DNA of 64,000 nucleotides from Phycisphaeraceae bacterium (GCA_028284155.1 JANQSF010000134.1:248001-312000); one strand, 5' to 3'. Counted from the stretch's first letter, positions 35,240-42,773 are shown. Notes: generated by a model from the sequence alone, not told the origin. A program made the numbers and translations.

Positions 35240-36577
35240 ATGCACGCGGTCTTGGCCCATGTCAAGTGGTTCAGCGAGTATGACTTTCATGACAAGCCTG
35301 CGGGGCTCGCCGAGGTCTTGACACCGAGTTTCTGGGCAATGGCAGGCCTCAGTCTGGGCGTCATCGCCTTGCTAGTCCTGATTGAGAAACCGATTAGCCA
35401 AAGCGTCTGGGCAGGCCGTCTCGACTCATGGTTCAGCCAATTCCGACACACGGCCACAACGATCATGCGCGTCGGCGTGTTCGCCACGCTGCTGTGGGCG
35501 TGGCAAATGGGTGTGCTCTTCGCACCGGACCTGACCGTCTGGGCACCGTGGGTCGGCTGGGCCCAGTTTGTTGTTGCGTTGCTGATGCTGCTGCCCGTGA
35601 CCGTGCCGCTGGGAGGGGCCGCGCTGATCGGGCTGTACGCGGCCGGCGTCGGGAATTTCGGCTTCTTCCACATGCTCGACTACCTGCTGTTCATCGGCGT
35701 GGGTTACTACCTGATCGTCACCAGGTTGAACTCGGCGAAACTGCGCGAAAGCGGACTGCCCGTGATGTACGCCACCGTCGGGTTCTGCCTCGCCTGGCTT
35801 GCGGCGGAGAAACTCGTCTATCCTCAATGGTCGCTCTACCTGTTGGCCGGGCACCCCGAGTTGACGTTTGGCATCGATCACCGGTTCTTCCTTGTCGCGA
35901 GCGCGTTTATCGAGCTCAGCCTCGGGTATCTATTGATCATCTGCCTCTTTGAACGCACCTGGGCGATCATTATCACGTGTACGTTCTTCAGCACGTCGAT
36001 GGTGTTCGGCAAGACGGAGGTGATCGGTCACACCATCCTCCATGCGGCGCTGCTGGTCTTCCTTGTACAAGGGGCGGGCGAGCGCTACACCGCGCCGATC
36101 CGCCTGGTTCGCCAAACGCCGGCGCGACTCGCGGTGGCGCTGGTTGGCTTCGCCGCGCTGCTGGCGGTCATCCTCATTCCATACAGCGCGGCGGCTAAAC
36201 ACAACCACCGGGCTGCCACCGCCGACTCGACCGGGAAGCACACGGCCGTCGCGGTCGACGATTGGGAGCGGCAACCGGCACTCGAGTTATCCGTCAGCGC
36301 AACGGATTCCGGCGGCTGGAACCTGCACATCCGAACCGAGCATTTTCGATTTGCCCCCGAACATGCCGACGGACAACACGTTCGCGGCGAAGGCCACGCG
36401 CACCTGTATGTTGACGGACGCAAAGCCGGGCGGATCTACGGCAACTGGCATTACATCCCGCCTTTGCCGGCCGGCACACATGAATTGAGGGTCACTTTGA
36501 ACGCAAACCACCACGGGCCATACACGGCGCAGGGCGTGCCGATCTCGGCCGAACTGACGGTCGAACAAGAGCGGTAG
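35240..36577 (+). CDS. Multi-pass membrane protein fused to a His-rich exported domain
   Basis: 445 residues: about eight transmembrane helices from residue 27 to 330 with a DoxX-like pattern of short loops, then a linker and a soluble exported domain (about 345-445). That domain contains F-R-F-A-P-E-H-A-D-G, G-E-G-H-A-H-L-Y-V-D-G, Y-G-N-W-H-Y-I and N-A-N-H-H-G-P-Y, with His residues placed like metal ligands (copper is a guess). ATG 35240 begins the conserved-looking sequence; the frame upstream is open to 35183. It is isolated, with divergent and convergent neighbours. Confidence 0.65.
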   Translation: MHAVLAHVKWFSEYDFHDKPAGLAEVLTPSFWAMAGLSLGVIALLVLIEKPISQSVWAGRLDSWFSQFRHTATTIMRVGVFATLLWAWQMGVLFAPDLTVWAPWVGWAQFVVALLMLLPVTVPLGGAALIGLYAAGVGNFGFFHMLDYLLFIGVGYYLIVTRLNSAKLRESGLPVMYATVGFCLAWLAAEKLVYPQWSLYLLAGHPELTFGIDHRFFLVASAFIELSLGYLLIICLFERTWAIIITCTFFSTSMVFGKTEVIGHTILHAALLVFLVQGAGERYTAPIRLVRQTPARLAVALVGFAALLAVILIPYSAAAKHNHRAATADSTGKHTAVAVDDWERQPALELSVSATDSGGWNLHIRTEHFRFAPEHADGQHVRGEGHAHLYVDGRKAGRIYGNWHYIPPLPAGTHELRVTLNANHHGPYTAQGVPISAELTVEQER

Positions 36578-36656
36578 TCAGCCAAGCCTGCATGCCGACG
36601 CGCACGCGCCCTACGAGATGTGCCCGCAACCCTTCGGACACCACGGGCTGAGACCT

Positions 36657-37436
36657 CTAGTAACTCACTTGCCAGTGCTGGCGGATGAATCCCGCCGCCT
36701 CGCCCCCATAGACATAGGTCTCTTCCTTCGCCACCAGTTCGACGTGCGCGTCGTAAAAGGCAATGTTGGCCGCGTCGCGGTCGCCCATATGGTGCCGGGG
36801 GATCATGCCGCCCCACCCGCCGTGGTCGATGTGGCCGCGGTCGAAATACTGCAGGTAGTCTGAGAAACGCGAACTCATCCACCAATTGTCGCCGTCGGCG
36901 AACTGGAACTTCTCCGATGCGTTGTTGATCGTCGCAGCGCGACCCGAATCGCCGTGCGTCTCGCGGTTGTACGCGATGCCGATCTCATGCCCCCAGTAGT
37001 CGTTCTGCACCCAGTAATTCGGCTTGCCCTGGCTGGGGCAGTCGAACTTGTCAGGCCACTGACAGCCGGCCTGGAACCCCGCGCCGTAATGCCCGGGATT
37101 GGTCTTCCATTTGTTCGATACCTCTTCCGTCGTCAACCCGACCCGGTCGAGAAAGTCAGGCGTCGTAGACCAGTAGTCGGTGTAGTTGACACCCTTGTAG
37201 CTCGCGCCGCCGTACGTGTTGTAGATGTACCGGCCGTCTAAATCGTCGGCGTAGCCCGCATTGGCCACGGCCGTCTGTTTCACGACCGTCTGGCATTTCA
37301 TCGTCCTCGCCTGGTCGCGCGCATTGTTAAGCGAGGGCAAGAGCATCGCGATCAACAGGATGATGATCGAGATCACAACCAACAATTCAACGATCGAAAA
37401 ACCGGGCCGAGAAGCAAATCTCCACAAGTCTGACAT
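36657..37436 (-). CDS. DUF1559-type planctomycete pseudopilin
   Basis: 259 residues. Prepilin signature R-P-G-F-S-I-V-E-L-L-V-V-I-S (cleavage after Gly12, Glu at +5), one hydrophobic helix, then L-L-P-S-L-N-N-A-R-D-Q-A-R and a head ending I-A-F-Y-D-A-H-V-E-L-V, characteristic of the planctomycete family. Sequence and length differ from the four paralogs elsewhere in the window, so it is a separate branch. ATG 37436 has GAGG 7 bases before it. It lies next to, and divergent from, a secreted sulfatase. Confidence 0.85.
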   Translation of the reverse strand: MSDLWRFASRPGFSIVELLVVISIIILLIAMLLPSLNNARDQARTMKCQTVVKQTAVANAGYADDLDGRYIYNTYGGASYKGVNYTDYWSTTPDFLDRVGLTTEEVSNKWKTNPGHYGAGFQAGCQWPDKFDCPSQGKPNYWVQNDYWGHEIGIAYNRETHGDSGRAATINNASEKFQFADGDNWWMSSRFSDYLQYFDRGHIDHGGWGGMIPRHHMGDRDAANIAFYDAHVELVAKEETYVYGGEAAGFIRQHWQVSY

Positions 37437-37664
37437 CGTATTGCCTCGACTGAAAGACACAGAGCCCCTGGATGCACAGCAATCCGATTCAAATCACATC
37501 AGAACGGTCTTGCGAAGCCAATCAGCACGTCGCATCAATCAATGCTATCTCCCGTTGGTTCCGATCTAACGCCGACTTCGACCGAATCGACGCCCGTCAC
37601 GGTCGACGCAAAACGCGACAGGTCTCCGAATAGACGCTACCCCCACTCCAACGGGGTCAACACC

Positions 37665-37691
37665 TTGACGCGGATCGACAGATGTTAGAAT
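37665..37691 (+). promoter_or_regulatory. Candidate promoter for the sulfatase gene
   Basis: TTGACG at 37665-37670 and TAGAAT at 37686-37691 are each one mismatch from consensus but only 15 bases apart. The predicted transcript would have a leader of about 55 bases before ATG 37755. Confidence 0.35.
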
Positions 37692-37754
37692 CGCTCAATC
37701 GACTCCTGCACGATCCCCTGCCCGCTCACCTTCGCTACCGAATGGAAGAACGAC

Positions 37755-39281
37755 ATGCACCTTCATCGACACACTCGATTCTTCGTTTTGATATTCACGC
37801 TGTTCGCCGCGGCCGCATTCAACCCAGCCCAGGCCGAAGCCGCCGAGCCGCGCCCCAACTTCCTGTTCATCATCGCCGACGACCAGTCGCCGTTCGATCT
37901 GAAAACGTACGACCCGTCATCGAAGCTCGACACGCCTGCCATCGATCGGCTGGCGGCGCAGGGCATGGTGTTCGACGCCGCGCACCACATGGGCTCGTGG
38001 TCGGGCGCGGTATGCACGCCGTCGCGGCACATGGTTATGACCGGCCGAACGGTCTGGCATATCCCCACGAAGCGCCGCAATCGACGGAACCCGAACGAGA
38101 CGAACAACAAACTCGTGCCGCCGGACCTGGCGAAATACACCATGCCGGCCGTCTTCAACCGGGCCGGGTACGAAACGATGCGTACCTGCAAGCGGGGGAA
38201 CAGTTACGAAGCGGCCAACGCGTTGTTTACGATCCGCAGAGACGCGACCAAACGCGGCGGGACGCACGAATCGGGCAGCGCCTGGCACGGCGACCAGGTG
38301 ATGGACTATCTCAAGCAGCGCGAACAGCAAGCCAAGCGCAAACCGTTCCTGATCTACTTCGGCTTCTCCCACCCGCACGACGTGCGCGACGGCACGCCGG
38401 AACTGCTAGCCAAGTACGGCGCGGTGAATCACAAGAACCGCAAGACATTGCCGGCCGCCAACCCCATCGCCCCGCCGCTTCCCAGCAACTACCTGCCCAA
38501 ACACCCGTTCCACCACGGCCACCCAAGACTGCGCGACGAGGTCTCCGTCAGCGGTGTGTGGGAACGACGCGATCCCGTGACAATCCGCAACGAGATCGGC
38601 AGACAGTTCGCCTGCAGCGAATACATCGACATCCAGATCCAACGGGTCTTGAAGAAGCTCAAAGCGATGGGCGAGTTGGACAACACGTACATCATCTACA
38701 CAGCCGACCACGGCATGGCGATCGGCCGACACGGTTTGCAGGGCAAGCAAAACCTTTATGAACACACGTGGCGCGTGCCGTTCATTATCAAGGGGCCGGG
38801 CATCAAGCCCGGCACACGTGCCAAAGGCAACATCTACCTGCTCGATGTGCTGCCGACGCTGTGCGACCTCGCGGGCATCGACGCGCCGAAGACGGTCGAG
38901 GGCCTGAGTATGCGACCCGTGCTGGAAGGGAAGAAAGACACCGTGCGCGACGTGCTGTACGGCGTCTACAGCGGGGGTACGAAGCCCGGCATGCGGTGTG
39001 TCAAGAAAGGCGACTGGAAACTGATCAAGTACGACGTGATGGAGGGTACTGTCCGCAAGACGCAGTTGTTTAACCTGGCTGAGAACCCCGAAGAATACCT
39101 GCAAGAACACCACGACAAGGCCGTCACCGCGGTGACCAAGCATCAACCAAAGCCCAACCAGCGCAATCTCGCGAGTGACCCGAAGTACGCGGACAAGCTC
39201 AAGGAGATGGAGGCGTTGCTGCTGTCTGAGCAGAAGCGATTGGATGATCCGTATCGGCTCTGGGATCAACCCAAGGACTAA
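37755..39281 (+). CDS. Secreted formylglycine-dependent sulfatase
   Basis: 508 residues. Signal peptide at 1-30, then N-F-L-F-I-I-A-D-D-Q (metal Asp pair). The active site V-C-T-P-S-R (Cys87, Pro89, Arg91) is the C-x-P-x-R signature whose Cys becomes formylglycine. Further motifs: Y-T-A-D-H-G-M-A-I-G-R-H-G and a final G-D-W-K-L-I. Family S1 sulfatases desulfate algal or mucin polysaccharides, a planctomycete hallmark. A perfect 14-bp hairpin follows the stop. No FGE gene is in this window. Confidence 0.9.
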   Translation: MHLHRHTRFFVLIFTLFAAAAFNPAQAEAAEPRPNFLFIIADDQSPFDLKTYDPSSKLDTPAIDRLAAQGMVFDAAHHMGSWSGAVCTPSRHMVMTGRTVWHIPTKRRNRRNPNETNNKLVPPDLAKYTMPAVFNRAGYETMRTCKRGNSYEAANALFTIRRDATKRGGTHESGSAWHGDQVMDYLKQREQQAKRKPFLIYFGFSHPHDVRDGTPELLAKYGAVNHKNRKTLPAANPIAPPLPSNYLPKHPFHHGHPRLRDEVSVSGVWERRDPVTIRNEIGRQFACSEYIDIQIQRVLKKLKAMGELDNTYIIYTADHGMAIGRHGLQGKQNLYEHTWRVPFIIKGPGIKPGTRAKGNIYLLDVLPTLCDLAGIDAPKTVEGLSMRPVLEGKKDTVRDVLYGVYSGGTKPGMRCVKKGDWKLIKYDVMEGTVRKTQLFNLAENPEEYLQEHHDKAVTAVTKHQPKPNQRNLASDPKYADKLKEMEALLLSEQKRLDDPYRLWDQPKD

Positions 39282-39315
39282 AAGACATCTCACGATCTGT
39301 GTGATTGAGTTACAC

Positions 39316-39347
39316 CTAAGCCGGGCCTTTCCGAAGGCCCGGCTTAG
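39316..39347 (+). terminator. Perfect 14-bp hairpin after the sulfatase gene
   Basis: CTAAGCCGGGCCTT is followed by a TCCG loop and its exact complement, 35 bases downstream of the sulfatase stop. It belongs to the same CCGGGyCTT...AAGrCCCGG family as 9512-9531 and 41354-41375. It could serve as terminator or as a REP-like element. Confidence 0.6.
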
Positions 39348-39822
39348 CTTGCTTTGGGGCGTTGCAAGGCAAGTTGGACATTGTTGATCGAACCAGACTC
39401 GCCCACTTGTGGCCCAAGCTCAATCCCCAGAATCTCCAATCACAAGACTTAGGATTGACTCGACTCAAACTTTTAAAGAAAGTTGCTCGAATTCGGCAAT
39501 GATCTATTGCCTTTCGCCGTTGATGCCGATAGCCTCTGTTGTCCCGCAAAGGGTTTTGCACCGATGATCACCAAGCAACATATTTCGAAACACCTCCGAC
39601 GCACGTCATGTGCGTGGTTGCTTGGTGGGCGCGGTCAGGCGTGGCGCGTGTATCAGATAGATACACACGCCCCGACGCAGCTAGGCGACGACGCCAATAC
39701 GCTGGTCGGAAGTATGGGTCGACCGTTTACCGGTTTACCCGAACGCAAACGCTCAGCCTGACGCGCAACCCCAGAAACGACAACCGAATAACGTCAGAAA
39801 ACGGCCAGGCATGGCCTGTTTC
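39348..39822. other. Region before the tRNA array without an identified gene
   Basis: No convincing coding frame: the longest candidate (39483-39761) has no ribosome site and an unnatural composition. It holds a small hairpin, GCGTGTATC against GATACACACGC, at 39645-39670, and should contain the promoter of the tRNA array. TTGACT at 39455 has no well-placed -10. Confidence 0.4.
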
Positions 39823-39894
39823 GACCCTGTGGTGTAATGGTCAGCACAGCGCCCCTTCATGGCGCAGATTCGGGTTCGATTCCCGGTAGGGTCA
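39823..39894 (+). tRNA. tRNA-Glu(TTC)
   Basis: 7-bp acceptor stem GACCCTG/TAGGGTC, D-loop and T-arm CGGG-TTCGATT-CCCG. The anticodon stem GCGCC/GGCGC encloses loop CCTTCAT, giving TTC at 34-36 but C at position 33, where U is nearly universal. First tRNA of the array; no CCA encoded. Confidence 0.75.
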
Positions 39895-39968
39895 TTGATT
39901 CGTTCGACCGCAAAACCTCGCTGCCCGCTCCCAAGCGGCACTCAGGCGACGCGGCCTGACAACCCGGA

Positions 39969-40040
39969 TGCGATGTAGCTCAACGGCAGAGCAAGCCCCT
40001 CATAAGGGAAAGGTCGCTGGTTCGACTCCAGCCGTCGCAA
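39969..40040 (+). tRNA. tRNA-Met(CAT), elongator type, or Ile2
   Basis: Acceptor TGCGATG/CGTCGCA, T-arm CTGG-TTCGACT-CCAG, loop CTCATAA. Only three G-C pairs form the anticodon stem, with CCC on the 5' side, so it is not the initiator pattern (GGG 5'). CAT could also be a lysidine-modified Ile tRNA. Confidence 0.8.
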
Positions 40041-40120
40041 TTGACAATCGAGCAGCATCGTCGTGGAACCGCGATTTAGAACTATAGAACATCGCGTGCG
40101 CGATCGGTCTGCCCAGAGAC

Positions 40121-40193
40121 TGCCGCGTAGCTCAGCGGCTAGAGCGCCTGTCTTACAAACAGGAGTGCGTCGGTTCGAATCCGACCGCGGCGA
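40121..40193 (+). tRNA. tRNA-Val(TAC)
   Basis: Cloverleaf with acceptor TGCCGCG/CGCGGCG (first pair T-G), anticodon stem CCTGT/ACAGG, loop CTTACAA and T-arm GTCGG/CCGAC. Discriminator A, followed by TTG. Confidence 0.85.
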
Positions 40194-40200
40194 TTGACAA

Positions 40201-40278
40201 GTAGCGATCAGCGATTAGCGGACAGCGATCAGCCAGAGAACGCTTGCTGACCGCTGATAGCTGACCCCTGACAGCTAC
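40201..40278. repeat. AGC-heptamer inverted repeat, copy 1 (Val-Phe spacer)
   Basis: Each arm is GT plus four 7-base units of the form AGCnnTC/T and a final AGC, around a short centre beginning CCAGAGA. The arms have the same length and phase but differ in several unit bases, so the structure is conserved more than the sequence. Confidence 0.8.
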
Positions 40279-40282
40279 CCCT

Positions 40283-40354
40283 CGCTGGTTCGCTTAGCGG
40301 GTAAAGCGCTCGGCTGAAAACCGAGAGCCCTCCGTTCGAATCGGAGACCAGCGG
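40283..40354 (+). tRNA. tRNA-Phe(GAA)
   Basis: Acceptor CGCTGGT/ACCAGCG, anticodon stem CTCGG/CCGAG, loop CTGAAAA, T-arm CTCCG/CGGAG. All stems are intact. Confidence 0.9.
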
Positions 40355-40437
40355 CTTGAACGGAATAGCATGAACGTGGCTAAAGCGTTCGGACGGGTCC
40401 TTGACAAGTGAAGAGCGGATCGATTGTTGAATGCAAC

Positions 40438-40465
40438 CGGTGCGCCCGCCCAGGCGGGCGCACCG
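40438..40465. repeat. Perfect 13-bp hairpin (Phe-Ile spacer)
   Basis: CGGTGCGCCCGCC, a two-base CA loop and the exact complement, ending three bases before tRNA-Ile. No T-tract follows. Confidence 0.75.
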
Positions 40466-40468
40466 AAA

Positions 40469-40540
40469 CGACCTGTAGCTCAGTGGCAGAGCAGTCCCCT
40501 GATAAGGGACAGGTCGGGGGTTCGAGTCCTCCCGGGTCGA
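40469..40540 (+). tRNA. tRNA-Ile(GAT)
   Basis: Acceptor CGACCTG/CGGGTCG, anticodon stem GTCCC/GGGAC, loop CTGATAA, T-loop TTCGAGT, discriminator A. Confidence 0.9.
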
Positions 40541-40648
40541 TTGCAATCACTCAAGCATTCAACCGAAAGACACAGGCGGCGGCATGGTCGTCCGCGCGGC
40601 GAGTGCAGCGTCGCGCGGGCGGGGCTTCACGCCCTCCCCGCCTGACCT

Positions 40649-40721
40649 GGTGCTGTAGCTCAATTGGCAGAGCACTTCCCTGTCACGGAAGAGGTCGCGG
40701 GTTCGATCCCCGCCAGTGCCG
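40649..40721 (+). tRNA. tRNA-Asp(GTC)
   Basis: Acceptor GGTGCTG/CAGTGCC with two G-T pairs, anticodon stem CTTCC/GGAAG, loop CTGTCAC, T-arm GCGGG/CCCGC, discriminator G as expected for Asp. Confidence 0.9.
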
Positions 40722-40730
40722 CTTTGCATA

Positions 40731-40884
40731 GAGCGCGGGAGAAAGGGAGCGGGGGAGAGTGGGAGATCGCGAGGGCGACAGAGCCTGTGCTCCCAGCGAC
40801 GAAAGCAAGACGTGACACTCTCTCTTTCCGCTCGCGTTCGAATGGCTCCCCTTCTCCCCCGCTCCCTCGCTCCCCTGCTCTCCT
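40731..40884. repeat. Octamer-based inverted repeat (Asp-Thr spacer)
   Basis: Arms 40731-40780 and 40846-40884 are purine-rich and pyrimidine-rich runs with period 8 (units such as AGCGGGGG and CTCCCCCG). About 25 of 30 positions pair in the best stretch. Confidence 0.75.
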
Positions 40885-40888
40885 GGCC

Positions 40889-40961
40889 GCCGCGGTAGCT
40901 CAATGGCTAGAGCAGCCGATTCGTAATCGGCAGACTACAGGTTCGAGTCCTGTTCGCGGCT
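40889..40961 (+). tRNA. tRNA-Thr(CGT)
   Basis: Acceptor GCCGCGG/TCGCGGC, anticodon stem GCCGA/TCGGC, loop TTCGTAA, T-arm ACAGG/CCTGT. It is the only Thr tRNA in the array and reads ACG. Confidence 0.9.
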
Positions 40962-41054
40962 TTTCATGAACACACCGAATACCGGGAGCGCCGAATCGGG
41001 GGCGGCGGTTCCAGTGGCCAATCCTCGCGTAGGTAGACCCTTCCGGGGGTTTGA

Positions 41055-41127
41055 TACCTCGTAGCTCAATCGGAAGAGCACCGGACTACGAATCCGGCGG
41101 TTGCTGGTTCGACTCCAGTCGGGGTAA
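41055..41127 (+). tRNA. tRNA-Arg(ACG)
   Basis: Acceptor TACCTCG/CGGGGTA, anticodon stem CCGGA/TCCGG, loop CTACGAA (A34 would be edited to inosine by TadA), T-loop TTCGACT. Confidence 0.9.
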
Positions 41128-41134
41128 TTCATGA

Positions 41135-41216
41135 GAGCGGCCAGCGATTAGCAATCAGCGGTCAGCCAGAACGGGTGTCGTCTTGCTGACCGCTGATTGC
41201 TAATCGCTGGCCGCTC
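41135..41216. repeat. AGC-heptamer inverted repeat, copy 2 (Arg-Arg spacer), perfect 32-bp arms
   Basis: Arms 41135-41166 and 41185-41216 are exact complements of 32 bases with an 18-base loop starting CAGAACGGG. The arm is a run of AGC-initial heptamers (AGCGATT, AGCAATC, AGCGGTC). Confidence 0.92.
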
Positions 41217-41221
41217 CAACC

Positions 41222-41294
41222 CAACCCGTAGCTCAGTAGGAAGAGCACCTGTCTCCGAAGCAGGAAGTCGGAGGTTCGACTCCTCCCGGGTTGA
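41222..41294 (+). tRNA. tRNA-Arg(CCG)
   Basis: Acceptor CAACCCG/CGGGTTG, anticodon stem CCTGT/GCAGG, loop CTCCGAA, T-arm GGAGG/CCTCC. Confidence 0.9.
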
Positions 41295-41300
41295 TTGAAT

Positions 41301-41440
41301 CGGGGAACATGGAACAGTGGGCAAGGGTCAGAGTGAAGGGACTGCGGACTGATCCGGGTCTTCGGAAAGACCCGGCTTATGAAGTCGGCAACTGTCCCCT
41401 GTCTCTTGTTCCCTGTTCCCCGTCCCCTATCCCCTGAACA
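41301..41440. repeat. Heptamer-based inverted repeat enclosing a REP-like hairpin (Arg-Leu spacer)
   Basis: Arm 1 (41301-41345, units such as GGGGAAC, ATGGAAC) pairs with arm 2 (41391-41440, units CTGTTCC, CCGTCCC), both with period 7. A perfect CCGGGTCTT hairpin at 41354-41375 sits inside and belongs to the family seen at 9512 and 39316. Confidence 0.75.
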
Positions 41441-41441
41441 C

Positions 41442-41516
41442 GCCGTCGTACCCCAATTCGGCAGAGGGAGCCGGCTCAGACCCGGTCCAGTGCAGGTTCG
41501 AGTCCTGCCGGCGGCA
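41442..41516 (+). tRNA. tRNA-Leu-like (CAG) with short variable loop
   Basis: Acceptor GCCGTCG/CGGCGGC, anticodon stem GCCGG/CCGGT, loop CTCAGAC, T-arm GCAGG/CCTGC. The variable loop is only five bases, whereas bacterial Leu tRNAs are class II. The D-arm GTACCCCAATTCGGCAGAGG is shared with 41659 and 41745. Confidence 0.8.
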
Positions 41517-41527
41517 TTGATCGAATA

Positions 41528-41611
41528 GCCCCCGTGGCGAAACGGGAAAACGCGGTGGGTTTAAACCCCGCTGCCGACTGCGGCTTGCTGGTTCGAGTCC
41601 AGCCGGGGGCA
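41528..41611 (+). tRNA. tRNA-Leu(TAA), class II
   Basis: Acceptor GCCCCCG/CGGGGGC, anticodon stem GTGGG/CCCGC, loop TTTAAAC, normal long variable arm (GCCGACTGCGGC), T-arm GCTGG/CCAGC. It contrasts with its short-armed Leu neighbours. Confidence 0.88.
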
Positions 41612-41658
41612 TTCCGGTGAAACGCCGGAAACACTTTTCAGGCAGTTGCGTTGAGTCT

Positions 41659-41732
41659 GGCCCGGTATCCCAACCGGCAGAGGAAGCGGATTCAAACCCC
41701 GCGCGTTGTGGGTTCGACTCCCACCCGGGCCA
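41659..41732 (+). tRNA. tRNA-Leu-like (CAA) with short variable loop
   Basis: Acceptor GGCCCGG/CCGGGCC, anticodon loop TTCAAAC on a stem whose last pair is A-C, variable loop of five bases, T-arm GTGGG/CCCAC. D-arm of the T-A-T/C-C-C-C-A-A type. Confidence 0.78.
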
Positions 41733-41744
41733 CTTACTTACCTG

Positions 41745-41819
41745 GTCGCCGTACCCCAATCCGGCAGAGGGACAGCGCCGAGAACGCTGACAGTGGAGGT
41801 TCGAGTCCTCCCGGCGACA
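41745..41819 (+). tRNA. tRNA-Leu-like (GAG) with short variable loop and C33
   Basis: Acceptor GTCGCCG/CGGCGAC, perfect anticodon stem CAGCG/CGCTG, loop CCGAGAA (GAG at 34-36, C at 33), variable loop of five bases, T-arm GGAGG/CCTCC. The D-arm matches the CAG and CAA members. Confidence 0.78.
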
Positions 41820-41822
41820 TTT

Positions 41823-41896
41823 GGGATGTGCGATGTTTGATCGGCGATGTGCGATGTCAGAGGCGTGGCCCAACACACAACTACATCGCACATCAT
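41823..41896. repeat. ATGTGCG-heptamer inverted repeat (Leu-Ala spacer)
   Basis: The first arm holds period-7 units (ATGTGCG, ATGTTTG, ATCGGCG, ATGTGCG); ACATCGCACATC at 41883-41894 is their complement. The same unit family recurs at 58677-58945. Confidence 0.7.
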
Positions 41897-41902
41897 CCAC
41901 AT

Positions 41903-41973
41903 GGGGTTGTAGCTCAATGGGAGAGCACCCGGCTTGCACCCGGGGGATCGGGGTTCGAGTCCCCGCTACTCCA
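41903..41973 (+). tRNA. tRNA-Ala(TGC)
   Basis: Anticodon stem CCCGG/CCGGG, loop CTTGCAC, T-arm CGGGG/CCCCG. The acceptor GGGGTTG/CTACTCC has a T-T mismatch and a G-T pair; the G3-U70 wobble, an Ala identity element, is present. Confidence 0.85.
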
Positions 41974-42011
41974 CTTACCTGATTCCCTTACTCTGACCGC
42001 GGAGGTGCCCT

Positions 42012-42053
42012 GTGCCAATGTACATTCCCAACGACGACGAGCAGTCCTTTTGA
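42012..42053 (+). CDS. Possible 13-residue micro-ORF
   Basis: GTG 42012 follows GGAGG by six bases and reads [13 protein letters not shown] before TGA, ending four bases before the next ATG (42058). The same CGGAGGTGC ribosome site precedes the 42333 gene. It may be a leader peptide coupling translation of the SEC-C gene; evidence is only the ribosome site and spacing. Confidence 0.3.
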   Translation: MPMYIPNDDEQSF

Positions 42054-42057
42054 GCCC

Positions 42058-42240
42058 ATGAGCAAACGGAGGCGCGGCTATCCTACCGAGTCGCGGGTCA
42101 AACGCGGCTACCGCGAGGTTCACGGCAACAAAGAGTTGCTGGAACGGCTCGGCCGCAACGACCTGTGCCCGTGCGGCTCCGGACGACCCTTTCAAGCGAT
42201 GCTGTCTGGCGTCAGGCCGATACGATGGCAGCAACCGTGA
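42058..42240 (+). CDS. Small protein with truncated SEC-C motif
   Basis: 60 residues, basic N-terminus (M-S-K-R-R-R-G-Y) then [13 protein letters not shown], the first half of a SEC-C zinc motif. The second Cys/His pair that normally follows (K-x-C-C or K-x-C-H) is missing, so zinc binding is doubtful. SEC-C domains occur at the end of SecA and in many nuclease-associated proteins. It lies inside the tRNA array between Ala and Pro tRNAs. It could be a remnant of a larger gene. Confidence 0.5.
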   Translation: MSKRRRGYPTESRVKRGYREVHGNKELLERLGRNDLCPCGSGRPFQAMLSGVRPIRWQQP

Positions 42241-42332
42241 CCACTACTTTTAGGGACTGACCGCGCACGCGAGGTGTGGGCACGAACGATTGCCCATTGA
42301 TTCCCTTCACCCCTAACCCACGGAGGTGCGAC

Positions 42333-42773
42333 TTGCTCCCGATGACGATTCTGCATTCGCCCTTCGTGCGGCAGGCCTTCTATGTCCTGCGTGTGCTGGG
42401 TGTGATCCGTTCGGCCGGCTTCGCGGTCGACTGGGTCGGCGACAACGTGCCGATCGGTCGGAACGTGAACGCGACGACGCTCGCGCACGACCTGACGCAG
42501 GTCGTGGGTTCGGACGTTTTCCGTTGGGCGCTGGTGGGTCGGAACCTCGTGTTCGTCCCGTTCGTGCTCGACGCGATGTTCGACACGGCCGAGGCTGTGG
42601 AAGCGCCGACCAGTTCGGCCCCTTCGATCGGCCTGGATCACAACGACCTGTTCAGCTCGATGGCATCGACTTGCCTCGAACTGATCGCGCGACGTTCGGG
42701 TTCGCCCAACGAACGGGACGTTGCCAGCGCACCTGTCGCGCGTCATGACAGGGCAGAACGTGTGCCGGCGTGA
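42333..42773 (+). CDS. Hypothetical protein within the tRNA array
   Basis: 146 residues from TTG 42333, six bases after GGAGG; ATG 42342 is the alternative. I recognise no domain. The sequence shows a short hydrophobic stretch near the start (V-R-Q-A-F-Y-V-L-R-V-L-G-V-I), a middle part rich in Val/Asp, and a polar Ala/Arg-rich tail. There is no clear membrane helix or signal. It lies alone between tRNA-Ala and tRNA-Pro with the SEC-C protein upstream and shares the CGGAGGTGC ribosome site with the micro-ORF. Confidence 0.5.
   Translation: MLPMTILHSPFVRQAFYVLRVLGVIRSAGFAVDWVGDNVPIGRNVNATTLAHDLTQVVGSDVFRWALVGRNLVFVPFVLDAMFDTAEAVEAPTSSAPSIGLDHNDLFSSMASTCLELIARRSGSPNERDVASAPVARHDRAERVPA

Noticed and set aside
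39483-39761. Possible 92-residue gene before the tRNA array
   Set aside because: No ribosome site, uneven composition, overlaps a hairpin, and no recognisable protein pattern.
39969-40040. Initiator tRNA-fMet
   Set aside because: The anticodon stem lacks the three consecutive 5' G (GGG/CCC) typical of initiators and has a paired 1-72 end.
41427-41939. Long minus-strand open frame of 170 codons across Leu tRNAs
   Set aside because: It is the antisense translation of tRNA genes, giving phrases such as repeated S-N-L/P-x-R-A; it has no ribosome site.
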